Of a stretch of DNA of 64,000 bases, positions 46,501 through 55,300 are shown piece after piece (the first letter of the stretch is position 1; each line of letters opens with the position of its first letter). The position numbers and the translations under genes are program-made. Below the pieces are notes generated by a model that was not told where the DNA came from, did no database searches, and saw only the letters and a program-made list of their open reading frames with translations. Where the stretch lies: contig DIAM01000014.1 of NCBI GenBank assembly GCA_002416505.1, forward strand, positions 149,302-213,301, in the 5' to 3' direction. This DNA comes from Gammaproteobacteria bacterium UBA5078 (GTDB lineage: Bacteria; Pseudomonadota; Gammaproteobacteria; Pseudomonadales; Pseudohongiellaceae).

Positions 46501-47550
46501 ATCGTTGGGCTGACGATTATTGCTATCGCCGAGCACGCGACTGGCCGTTAGCTTGGGGTCATTGATATCGGTAAAGATTGGGCTGCCAATATTGCCTTCT
46601 AGGTCGATACCCAGCTTCTGCTGCTGATTGATGCCATCGGCCACGGCTAGGGCAATGCGCCCCAACGCGCTCAAGGCAGGATCCAGCGCCTCAGTACGGA
46701 ATCGCACCAGGCCTCCTATCTCGCCGCCGGAGATCTGATCGGTAATCACGCGTGTAGTTGTGCCGGCCACGAACATCAGCTCACGCTGACTCGTCTCCGC
46801 AGCGCCCGCCACCGATAAGACTTCGCGAGCCGTTTCGCCGATGACTAGGCCCTGCCCCTCGGCGATGAAGACATCGATCGTCTGATCGCCCTGCTGGGTG
46901 ATGGTCACATCCACTAACGCCGATAAGTCGCGCACTAATTGGTCGCGCTTGTCTAGCAGGTCATTGGGCAGCTGTGCGCCGGATAGGCTGAGCGTTTTCC
47001 CGATAGCCCCATTCAGGCTAGCGATATCCTGCGCGATGCTAGTGATACTCGCCGCGAGACTATCGAACTGGCTATTGACCGCAGTGTTCTGACTCTTCAG
47101 TTTCGCCTCCATGCTCTGGAAGCCCTGCGTGAGTAATTGCGTCTGTGTAAGGAGCAACTGGCGCCCTAGCAAGGAAGCCGGGTCATTCGAGGCCTCATTC
47201 AATGCCCCGAAGAAATTCTCCACGCTGCTGGAGATTGAACTATTGGGGTTAGCGAGTAGATTGTCCGTCTGGCTGATATTGGAAAGATAGGTATCGAAAT
47301 TACTCAACACGGAGATATCGCGACCTACCTGGTCCACTAGAAACTGCTGGGTATTACGGAAGATGTTGGTGACATTGACGCCAGTGCCGACATAGCCGGC
47401 CGTCGTCTTCTGCGAGATGGAGGTAACCGCGGTAATCGACTGGCGGCTATAGCCCTCGGTATTGGCATTGACGATATTCTGTCCGGTAACAGACAGTGCC
47501 AACTGGCTCAGTTTAAGCCCCGAGATCGCGGTATTAATTAAGTTAGCCAT
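43507..47550 (-). CDS. flgK: Giant hook-associated protein FlgK (HAP1)
   Basis: 1347 aa; the usual size is 450-680. The canonical N-terminal region is residues 1-330 (MANLINTAISGLKLSQLALS, NTEGYSRQSI) and the C-terminal coil is about 1240-1347 (VSGVNVEEEAARLIQFEQHY). The middle, about 330-1240, is a string of beta-rich modules. One pair at about 556-700 (YAAETLTF, then VKLNG..DFLRDRIN..LTVRSG) matches a pair in FlgE in the same order. Further IN-like modules are at about 735-800, 835-915, 950-990, 995-1085 and 1105-1160. No Cys seen. It links the hook to the filament through FlgL. It starts 11 bases after flgJ. Confidence 0.95.
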   Translation of the reverse strand: MANLINTAISGLKLSQLALSVTGQNIVNANTEGYSRQSITAVTSISQKTTAGYVGTGVNVTNIFRNTQQFLVDQVGRDISVLSNFDTYLSNISQTDNLLANPNSSISSSVENFFGALNEASNDPASLLGRQLLLTQTQLLTQGFQSMEAKLKSQNTAVNSQFDSLAASITSIAQDIASLNGAIGKTLSLSGAQLPNDLLDKRDQLVRDLSALVDVTITQQGDQTIDVFIAEGQGLVIGETAREVLSVAGAAETSQRELMFVAGTTTRVITDQISGGEIGGLVRFRTEALDPALSALGRIALAVADGINQQQKLGIDLEGNIGSPIFTDINDPKLTASRVLGDSNNRQPNDRELFVTIDDVSKLKVSDYKLNFEGPGKQYTLIRESDGKLMAEGVLSEKLPLTISVDGFSLTLNSGTFQAGDKFSILPTKVGVSDIKVLITRPEAYAFASPIRTQAGAGNSGGAFIQPGTVLDINTPAFTSKPGSLSPPIMIRFTSATTYDVLDYSDPANPISLKPPLNNQSFSPGATNLVFPSDPRGTTVSTLGSGAGRINIGDIRNGYAAETLTFVTTDPVTGYSSEQRLMIEQNQSAYDIAQRLTNLPGVKANATSQLQLSDFKSDNVGAALTVKLNGVDLTDSSFIFEGELSARSVPDPLTADFLRDRINADSILKGLGISAISDGETLTVRSGTGVDLKVNVGGNAGDSLSVRDGDLRNVVGKKVLGFGATIAANTGFNIDLGFGSKYVALSPGSFASGEIAASVQADIDAVLGKGVVTATLNAEGKLEIRSVGDLRPIKISNTTGGDPLGLQLTTITGPDQGAIAGELANGASANAAYDFSGANSSTFLLVVDGSYAANITLNQNYGANSGTTIAAAIQAQINASTGTTGIAGRVTVDVGPNGALRFTTTATGESAMVSVAANATTQGLLKSATAMGQNTGGENATLLGNVSLANGFNFDSGGPHTFNLAVDGNTPVSVTLTGDSAIPATFTGNQNIAGGINFSVGAHSFDVAVNGGAVSTIDLSGVDTTLASAPDAVTPPGILTHIQSQLDATFGAGVVTAGIDSSNYLTLSTAQKGDTASLSISNAIGGAASMMPATGGNVSGTQTGASGVATIVRDAINAALSAAGIGDIRVGVSTGGFLTLDSNTYGASSRLAVTDVVGTYGTLFGRADVGVGYTNDFVVGGTLDVQLAADMSVVSNRLNGLFGSEPKATANFMGYQVSIGSGEGVNGAPRAGDSFVINYNTDGTADNRNGAAMLALNSALTLSDGNLSYQGAYGQLVESLGILTSQARLSQAASETLLRQSMDSLQGVSGVNVEEEAARLIQFEQHYNASARLITLAKDMFDTLVAI

Positions 47551-47561
47551 TTAAGCAATCC

Positions 47562-48590
47562 TTAGCGCGGAGCGCTGCGCAGCTCGCTAAGCGCGAAACG
47601 CATTGTCTGACTGTTCATAACGCGCGCGATCTTCTTCGCGTAGACGGGATCGGTGGCATATCCTGCGTCTTGAAGGCGTTGGGTAAAATTATTGGCATCG
47701 TGACTCTGGCTGAGCGCTTCCTGATAGCGTGGGTTCTCCTGCAGAAACTTCACATAGTCTCTGAAACTCTCTTCATAGGAATTGTAGGAGCGGAAGCTAG
47801 CCTTCTCCATTGCCGCCACGCCGTCGCGGTACTCCACAGTTCTTACCGTGGCCTGTTCGCCAGCCCAACGGGCATCGGCCTTGATGCCGAACAAATTGTG
47901 CGAATTGCTGCCATCGGGCATCGCGATCATCTTGCGCCCCCAACCGGTCTCTAGTGCCGATTGCGCCAATAGCACGCGCGGGTCGACGCCGATGCTCGAG
48001 GCCACTTCCTCGGCAATCGGATAGAGTGTCTTCACGAAATCTCTGGGCGACTCGATGTGCCGCGCACGCGCGATGCTGTGTGACTCCGCGCCCTTGCCCG
48101 TTCCGAAGACCTTGGCGCTGCCTTGCAACTGCTGCAGTGTCTGCGCGATCGGGCCCATAGAGTCATCGCTCGCGACGCTAGCCTGAGGCGCTACGACACT
48201 TTGCGCGGCGAGTACCGGTCCGCTAGCGTCATCGAATGCTGGCGCCTCTAAAGGCTGGCGCGAGGTGCCCGATACCCCGTACTGCCCCATCATCTGCTCG
48301 TAGAGGATGTCGGCCAGGCCTAGGCCTTTGCCCTCGCTCAGCGACAGGCTCAACTGATTGTCGAAATTCTGTTGGTGGAATTCCATCTCGTTACTAGATA
48401 GATAGTTGCCCTCGGAGAACACCGCGTTACTGTCGCGCATCGCCTTGAGCATGATGTTAAGAAAGACAGACTCGAACTGCTCCGCGACCTTGCGCAAGGC
48501 TTCCGGCTCATTCTGACGCCCGAGTTTGGAGATCGCGTTGAGCCCCGAGAGATCGGTATAGACTGATTGATTTTCGACTCTGCTGACCAT
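47562..48590 (-). CDS. flgJ: Flagellar rod-assembly protein/muramidase FlgJ
   Basis: 342 aa with the two-domain layout of gammaproteobacterial FlgJ. N-terminal rod-cap domain (about residues 20-110, KVAEQFESVFLNIMLKAMRD), a linker, and a C-terminal GH73-type glucosaminidase domain (about 185-335) with the catalytic Glu in LLAQSALETGWGRKM. It scaffolds rod assembly and opens the peptidoglycan in the periplasm. It heads a flgJ-flgK-flgL group with its own sigma-54 promoter. Confidence 0.95.
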   Translation of the reverse strand: MVSRVENQSVYTDLSGLNAISKLGRQNEPEALRKVAEQFESVFLNIMLKAMRDSNAVFSEGNYLSSNEMEFHQQNFDNQLSLSLSEGKGLGLADILYEQMMGQYGVSGTSRQPLEAPAFDDASGPVLAAQSVVAPQASVASDDSMGPIAQTLQQLQGSAKVFGTGKGAESHSIARARHIESPRDFVKTLYPIAEEVASSIGVDPRVLLAQSALETGWGRKMIAMPDGSNSHNLFGIKADARWAGEQATVRTVEYRDGVAAMEKASFRSYNSYEESFRDYVKFLQENPRYQEALSQSHDANNFTQRLQDAGYATDPVYAKKIARVMNSQTMRFALSELRSAPR

Positions 48591-48748
48591 CTTTCCCTAC
48601 CTTGTTTGAGGGGTTTCGCAGCGCGGCAAAGATTTGCCTGATGCGAGACGACAGATCCGCTAAAACTCGCCAAAAGCGGCAGTTTTTGCCCTCGCAAGCG
48701 CTGCAAATGCAGCGTTTACGAGTTTCTTTGTCACCCTATAGGGGATAT

Positions 48749-48765
48749 AGCAAGAGGGATGCCAG
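48749..48765 (-). promoter_or_regulatory. Putative sigma-54 promoter of flgJ-flgK-flgL
   Basis: On the minus strand: CTGGCATCCCTCTTGCT, with GG and GC separated by ten bases as sigma-54 requires (consensus TGGCAC-N5-TTGCW). It lies in the 195-bp gap between flgI and flgJ, about 150 bases before flgJ. Confidence 0.75.
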
Positions 48766-48785
48766 AGTTGCAGCTTCCGGCATAA

Positions 48786-49925
48786 TCAGATGACGATGAG
48801 GTCAGCCTTGAGAGAACCGGACTGCTTGAGGGCTTCGAGAATGGCGGTCAAGTCCCCTGGGGCCGCACCGACGGCATTGATCGCCTGCACGATATCCGAC
48901 AGCGTAGTGCCAGTATCAAACAGGAACATGCGATTGCTCTCCTGCGTCACGCCCACATCGGACTGTGGCACCACCACGGTCGAGCCATCGGCCAAGGCAT
49001 TGGGCTGGCTGACCTGCAGGCTCTCGGAGATAGTCACCGTCAGGCTGCCATGGGTAACGGCGGCCGGTGAGACCCGCACCTGTTCGCCTATCACGATAGT
49101 GCCGGTGCGCGAGTTCACGATGACCCTTGCCACGGCGGAGCCTTGATCCACCTGAATATTCTCTAACTCGGACATGAACGCGACCCGGGTCTGCAAGTCG
49201 GCCGGTGCGGAGACCTGAATAGACACCGCATCCAGCGCATTGGCCGAGCCCTCGCCGAGGAAGTCATTGATAGCCTGAGAGACACGCTTGGCCGTTGTGA
49301 AATCGGCACGCTTCAGATTAAAGGTAATGCTGTCGCCGAAACCGAAGCCCGTCACCACTTCGCGCACGGATGTGGCGCCGCCGGGAATACGCCCCACGCT
49401 AGGCACGTTAATGGTGATGCTCGAGCCATCGGCCGCCCCTACCCCAAGGCCACCCACGATAAGATTGCCCTGCGCGATCGCGTAGACCTCACCATCGACA
49501 CCCTGTAGGAAGGTTCGCTCTAGCGTGCCACCGCGCAGGCTCTCCGCGTTGGCCAGAGACGACACGGTCACGTCAATATTCTGACCCGGCTTAGTGAAGG
49601 CGGGTAACTCCGCCTGTACCGATACCACGGCCACGTTGTTGAGCTGGAAGCTCTGGCCCTGTGGCAGCGGAATGCCGAATTGATTCAAATAGGCACGGAA
49701 GGACTCGGCCGTAAACGGCGCCTGTGTGGTTTGGTCACCGGTGCCGTCTAGGCCCGTAACCAAGCCTACTCCAACCAATTGGTTAGCCTGCACGCCCTGC
49801 AGATTAGCGATGTCTTTCAAGCGGTCTGCGTGCGCAGGTGCCAGAAAAACAGAGGCGTTCAACACAGTGCTTAGGAGCAGAACGAACGCGGGGTTCTTGG
49901 TCAATTTCAGCATGCGGGTGATCAT
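48786..49925 (-). CDS. flgI: Flagellar P-ring protein FlgI
   Basis: 379 aa from the ATG at 49925 (AGGA eight bases upstream). Sec signal peptide (residues 1-34, ending APAHA), then DRLKDIANLQGVQANQLVG, the family hallmark, and the conserved GQNIDVTVSSLANAESLRGG. FlgI forms the P ring around the distal rod in the peptidoglycan layer. It follows flgH by 56 bases. Normal size, so the bushing around the rod has not expanded. Confidence 0.97.
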   Translation of the reverse strand: MITRMLKLTKNPAFVLLLSTVLNASVFLAPAHADRLKDIANLQGVQANQLVGVGLVTGLDGTGDQTTQAPFTAESFRAYLNQFGIPLPQGQSFQLNNVAVVSVQAELPAFTKPGQNIDVTVSSLANAESLRGGTLERTFLQGVDGEVYAIAQGNLIVGGLGVGAADGSSITINVPSVGRIPGGATSVREVVTGFGFGDSITFNLKRADFTTAKRVSQAINDFLGEGSANALDAVSIQVSAPADLQTRVAFMSELENIQVDQGSAVARVIVNSRTGTIVIGEQVRVSPAAVTHGSLTVTISESLQVSQPNALADGSTVVVPQSDVGVTQESNRMFLFDTGTTLSDIVQAINAVGAAPGDLTAILEALKQSGSLKADLIVI

Positions 49926-49981
49926 AATGATTCCTATATTTTAAACGCGTGGGTCGTATAGTGTTTGCGCTGTCTTAACTA

Positions 49982-50671
49982 TTAGAACGGCCATAGATCG
50001 CTAACGAAGAATTTCGTTACCCAGCCCGCCTCACTCGTATCGGCCAGACTGCCGGTACCGCTGTAGGCGATGCGCACATCGGCCACCCTCGTCGAGAGGA
50101 TAGAGTTATCCGGTGCAATATCTTCCTTGCGCACAAGACCGCTGATGCGGATGTACTCATTGCCGCGATTGAGCTGTAGCCATTTTTCGCCGCGCACCTC
50201 TAGCAAACCATTGGGCAACACATCGGCGACCGTAACCGTGATACTACCGACCAGTTGATTGCTCTGGTCGCTGTCACCACTGCCGGAGAAATCGACACTG
50301 CTCGAGATATCGCCGTTCAAATCTAGGCCGGTACCGAGGAAGCCGGCGCCCAGCACATTGTTATTGCCTAGTGCGGTGGAGTTCTCTTTCGTTATTGAGG
50401 TACCAGATGACTTTCTTGCCGTGGTCGCCTCATTCAAGCTGATGGTCAATACATCCCCCACCCGATGAGCGCGGCGCTGATACAGATCGACGGCGCTGTT
50501 GCGGCTATAGATAGAACCCGAGTACTGCACCGCCGCCAATGGCGTGGGCGTCATCACGGGGGCATAGCGAGGATCATTGGGTTCCGCGAAATCAGCAGGT
50601 GTGGTCGCGCAGGCCGCAAGCAATGGCAGGCTCAGTACAAGTACCGTCTTCGCTAAGGTTCGATTGATCAT
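49982..50671 (-). CDS. flgH: Flagellar L-ring lipoprotein FlgH
   Basis: 229 aa with a lipoprotein signal: LLAAC lipobox, Cys21. The start has AGGAG upstream. Beta-rich body with AHRVGDVLTISLNEATTARK and the C terminus EAGWVTKFFVSDLWPF. FlgH forms the L ring in the outer membrane. It lies between flgG and flgI. Normal size. Confidence 0.96.
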   Translation of the reverse strand: MINRTLAKTVLVLSLPLLAACATTPADFAEPNDPRYAPVMTPTPLAAVQYSGSIYSRNSAVDLYQRRAHRVGDVLTISLNEATTARKSSGTSITKENSTALGNNNVLGAGFLGTGLDLNGDISSSVDFSGSGDSDQSNQLVGSITVTVADVLPNGLLEVRGEKWLQLNRGNEYIRISGLVRKEDIAPDNSILSTRVADVRIAYSGTGSLADTSEAGWVTKFFVSDLWPF

Positions 50672-50707
50672 CGTTATACTCCTGAAAAGCAGTTGACTAA
50701 CTTAAGC

Positions 50708-51493
50708 TTAAAGATTCTGGCTAATGAATTGCAGCATCTGGTCGGCGGTAGAGATCACGCGGGAGTTCAACTCGTAAGCGCGCTGCGTGGTAATCATATT
50801 GACCAACTCTTCCACCACGTCCACGTTAGAGTTCTCCAACATGCCCTGCTCTATCGAACCTAGGCCATTGGTGCCCGGCGTAGACTCCTGCGGGCTACCA
50901 CTGGCGACCGTCTCGCTGAATAGGTTGCCACCCTCTGCTTGCAAGCCCGCCGGGTTCACGAAATCTACTAGGGTCAGGTTGCCCACTTGTGTGGAAGCCG
51001 GGTCGCCGGCGATCACCGCGGTGACGGTGCCGTCGGTGCCGATCGTGACCGTATTGGCGTTAGTCGGAATACTGATCCCTGGCGCGACGATCAGGCCATT
51101 GGTGGTCACCAACTGCCCTTCCGCACTCAATTGGAATTGTCCGTCGCGAGTATAGGATGCCGTGCCATCGGGCATGGTAATCTGGAAGAAACCGCGGCCA
51201 TTGACGGCGACGTCGAGCGTCTCTTCGGTGGTCTGCAGGGCGCCTTGGGTAAACATCTTCTGTGTGCCGACGGTGCGCACACCGGTACCCATCTGCAGAC
51301 CAGAAGGCAGGATCGTGTCCTGCGTCGAATTACCGCCTGGCTGGCGATAGATCTGGTAGAGCAGGTCTTCGAACACAACGCGGTCGCGTTTAAAGCCATT
51401 GGTCGCGACGTTCGACAAGTTGTTCGACAGACTCGTCAGTTGTTTGTCCTGAGCGCTTAGTCCGGTCTTGGAGACATAGAGAGCTGGATGCAT
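50708..51493 (-). CDS. flgG: Flagellar distal rod protein FlgG
   Basis: 261 aa, the normal size. Rod-family N terminus with the NLSNVATNGFKRDRVVFEDL motif (about residue 26) and C terminus VDVVEELVNMITTQRAYELN. FlgG forms the distal rod as the drive shaft through the P and L rings. It follows flgF by 29 bases in the flgB-flgI transcript. Confidence 0.97.
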   Translation of the reverse strand: MHPALYVSKTGLSAQDKQLTSLSNNLSNVATNGFKRDRVVFEDLLYQIYRQPGGNSTQDTILPSGLQMGTGVRTVGTQKMFTQGALQTTEETLDVAVNGRGFFQITMPDGTASYTRDGQFQLSAEGQLVTTNGLIVAPGISIPTNANTVTIGTDGTVTAVIAGDPASTQVGNLTLVDFVNPAGLQAEGGNLFSETVASGSPQESTPGTNGLGSIEQGMLENSNVDVVEELVNMITTQRAYELNSRVISTADQMLQFISQNL

Positions 51494-51522
51494 GATGGTG
51501 TCCTTTATTTACCTAATTCGAC

Positions 51523-52263
51523 TTACTGAATTTGCAGTAGCTGAGCGGAAGCTTCCGAATTACGCTGCGCTGTCTGCATCAATTTAATATTGAGTTCGTA
51601 GTTGCGGGTAAGGCTGATCATCTCGACCATCGCGTCAACCACATTCACATTACTGCCTTCCGAATAACCTGCTACGACGCGGACATTGCCATCGGCAATC
51701 TCGTCCGCGCCATCGCGACGACGGAACAAACCGTCCTCGCCCTTCACCAAATCTTGGACATTGGGATTAACCAATTTGATGCGATCGAGCACCGACATCA
51801 CTTGCGGACCCTGACCGAGTTCGCGAATGGAGATCGTGCCGTCGCCACCGATCTCCAACTTCTCGAAAGGAGGCAGGGCGATCGGGCCGGCGTTACCGAG
51901 CACCTGTAAACCGTTGCCTGTGACCAACTCGCCAAAAGGCGTGAGGCTCAACTCACCGGCACGGGTAAAGGCTTCGCTGCCATCGGGAGTAAGAACTGAT
52001 ATCCAGCCCTCGCCTTGTATCGCCACATCCATGTCGTTGCCAGTCTCGCGCAGCGGACCCTGGGTGAAATCGGAGACTGGAGACTCGGTCTGGTTATAGG
52101 CGCGCGACAGATAACCGTCACCTACTACCTGCAAGGCGCGAGCCTGCGCGAAGTCGGAGCGGAAACCCGCCGTACTCGCGTTGGCTAGGTTGTTGGCATT
52201 GATCGTCTGCGCCAGCATATTCTGCGTCGCGGCGTTCATGCCTACATAAAGTGCCTTATCCAT
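51523..52263 (-). CDS. flgF: Flagellar proximal rod protein FlgF
   Basis: 246 aa. Rod-family signature NNLANASTAGFRSDFAQARA near residue 24 and C terminus VNVVDAMVEMISLTRNYELN. Proximal rod subunit exported by the flagellar type III system. It lies between the giant flgE (40 bases) and flgG. Normal size. Confidence 0.96.
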   Translation of the reverse strand: MDKALYVGMNAATQNMLAQTINANNLANASTAGFRSDFAQARALQVVGDGYLSRAYNQTESPVSDFTQGPLRETGNDMDVAIQGEGWISVLTPDGSEAFTRAGELSLTPFGELVTGNGLQVLGNAGPIALPPFEKLEIGGDGTISIRELGQGPQVMSVLDRIKLVNPNVQDLVKGEDGLFRRRDGADEIADGNVRVVAGYSEGSNVNVVDAMVEMISLTRNYELNIKLMQTAQRNSEASAQLLQIQ

Positions 52264-52303
52264 TTTCCTACCCTCTTCCCAAGCCTAGGCTCGCTGCTAA
52301 GTC

Positions 52304-55300
52304 TTATAGATTGATGATGGTCTGTGTCGCGGTGTCTGCGGACTCGATGATCTGCGCCGCCGCCTGGAAGTTACGCTGGGACACGATCAGCTGCACGAGC
52401 TGCTCGGAAAGTTCCACGTTGGAGTCTTCCAAAGCCCCGGATTGAATTACCCCGAGGCCCGCAGTGCCCGCGCCACTTGGCGTGCCTGCGCCCGAACCAC
52501 CGGTCTCGGTAAAGCGGGTGCCACCGGCATTACCCAGCTTGGACTGATCGGCGAATTTCGCTAGCGCCACCTCGCCCAGAACCTTGGACTGGCCGTTCGA
52601 GAAGCGCGCGAAGATCGCGCCTCCGTCGTTGATATCCAGCCCCGTTAACTGCCCCTTCGCGAAGCCGTTCTGCGTATTGGAATCGACCGCGAAGGCGCCG
52701 CCGAATTGCGTAAGCTTGGAAAGATCGATGCGGAAGTTCGAGTTCGTCGTCTGATCGACGACAGTGGTATTGCCCGGCACCGGGCCTGCACCAGAGGGCT
52801 TGCCCGCGCTATCGAGCGGCGTCCAGTTGGTGATATAGATCGGCTCCTGCGTGGCGTCATAGAGGCCCGAGCTAGTGAAGCGCAGCGTCGCCTTAGCCAA
52901 GGTCGGCGTAGTGTCTGCCGTGGCCGTGTCGTAACCAATATCCTTGCCGTCGATCTGGAAATACACGCTCCATACGCTGCCACTCTGGTTCGTGCTGCTG
53001 GGGCGCTCCTTCACGTAGTATTCCGTCAGGGTGTGCTGAATGCCGACGCTGTCGAAGATCGCTACCGCCGTAGAACGGTAGTAGGTATCGGCATTGAGCG
53101 GATCGAAGGTATTGAGTTCGAACTGTGTGCCGCTTAGCGCCGTGGCATCGCCGATGTTGCCGAAGATACTGTTCGCGACGGTGGGAATGCTCCCTCCCGC
53201 TGCGTTCGTGTCGGTATCGGTCATCGTGACGTTCTCTTCGAGCGTAAACTCGACCACGCCGCCGACTACCACACCATCGTTGCTGAGATTGGCCAGGTTG
53301 GCGATCTGCTGGGTAGCCGCATTGCTGTTATAGATTATCTCGCCGGTCAAGGCATCACGGGTCGACGAGCCGATCGTGATACTGCCCTGACCTGCCGTGC
53401 CACCACCGAATACGAGGTTTACTCCGTTGTTCTCTGTGACCTCTAGCTTCGCGTCCGTGCCAGTGCCCACGATGCGGGCACTAAGATTGCCCGACGAGCG
53501 ATTGATCGCGTCGCGCAGCTCCACAAAGCGTGCGTCAGAGGTGATCCCTCTGGCCTCGAAATTAAAGCCATTGATCGAGAATTTTAGCGGCAGGTTCGGA
53601 TCCACGTTCGTCGTACCCGCACCCTTGTTCTCCGGGTCGCCGCTGTTCGTGGCCGTAATATAGGCCACCGTAGTCGCCGTCGCCGTAATGCCCGCGACGT
53701 TCGAGAACTGCTGCGCAACGGCGTTAGCGGAGGCGCCAGCGGCGACGGTCACATACTGAGTCGCGCCCGTATTGTCCACCACCTTGATGGTCTCCGCGGA
53801 ATAGCCATTGCCGACCGCGTTCTTGCCGGTATTGTTCAACTCGCTGCCGGTGAAGGTCGCCACCTTGGCGAAGTCTGTGCCGGTGCCTACGCCTGACACT
53901 GAGCCCGCAGTATCTTGAACAACGGTAGCTACTGCAGGTGCAGTCACGGCAACGGTTAACGCCGCAGCCGTCCCTGTGGCCAGGGTCTCAATCACGACGA
54001 ACCCGGTGGCTGGATCCAGACGCGCCTTGACCTGTTCTTGGCCAAGGAGGAAATTGAAATTCGTGTCTGTATTGATCGCGTTCTGGATGGCATCGACCAC
54101 TTGCTGCCCGCTGGTGTATTTTTGATCCAGAGTAATAAGGTTCGAAGCGACTGGGCCCGCGCCACCGCCTGCATCATAGGTAATCGTCAAGGTATACTCG
54201 GTTCCGCCATCAGCTGCATCGAAGTTAAATCCGCTATTGACGTTAAGAGTTCCCGTGCTTCGCGCAGGGGTATTGGCGGACTCCACTTTCAGTGATTTTG
54301 ACAGAGGGTCGGTAATCTCAAATACGAAGCGACCGTCGGCGGCGATCGACACCTTTACCTTGCCCGGCAGGGTCGAGGCATTGATCTGCTTCTGGATCTC
54401 ATCCTCCATCGCCTCGAGGCCTGAGGAGGTGAACTGCCCGAGATTCTCGGCGGGCGTGCCGGATGTTGAAAAGTCGTCGACCAAATCAATCGCTAACACG
54501 GTCCCATCCACCGTGATATTGAACTTCGAATTATCCACCGAGAAATCGACATTCGCAGTGTCGAGGGTACCGCTGCGCCGCGCAGTTGAGAACGTCACTA
54601 CCTGATTGAAGCTCACACCGCCAGACACGGTAGTGGTCGGATTTACTATCAGGTTCTGACTCGCCGCAGCAGTAGTCTGAAACTTGAATGTGCCATCCGC
54701 ATCGATCGCCACTGTCACCTTGCCGAGCAAGCCAGCACTGGAGTCGATCTGTTCCTGAATATAGTCCTCTAAGGCCTCGTTGCCCGCGCCGGCACCACCG
54801 CCCAGCGCCAGTGCCGCAGCGCCGGAGTTGGTGTAGTTCTTATCGATCACGATGGCTTTTGAGACGCCATCCAGAGTAAGGGTGAAACCGGTAGGAGGCG
54901 CTGTCTTACCCTTAACGTCGACAAGTGAGACGACGCTCGACGCTTTCCCCTGCACGGCACTGATATTAATGCGCGAGGAGTCGCCGGTCGCCGTCGTCGT
55001 CAACACGATGCGATTGCTTACCAAGGAGACCGTCACGGCGTTGTTGCCAGTGAAGCCCGCCGCAACGAGCGCTGCGTCCACGGCTGTCACGACCGCAGCG
55101 CCGTCTGCCGCGGTAACGGCAGACAGATCGACCGCAGCGATTGCGCTGCCGTTGACGCTGATAGAGAAACCTTGTGCGCCACCCGTGGTGAAATCGATGC
55201 CACCGGACACGTTCGAGGGACCCGTGGTCGTTGCGGCCGTGGTGCCAGAGAAATCCGTGCCATCCACGGAGATCTTTCCGGACACGACTGCAGACTGGGC

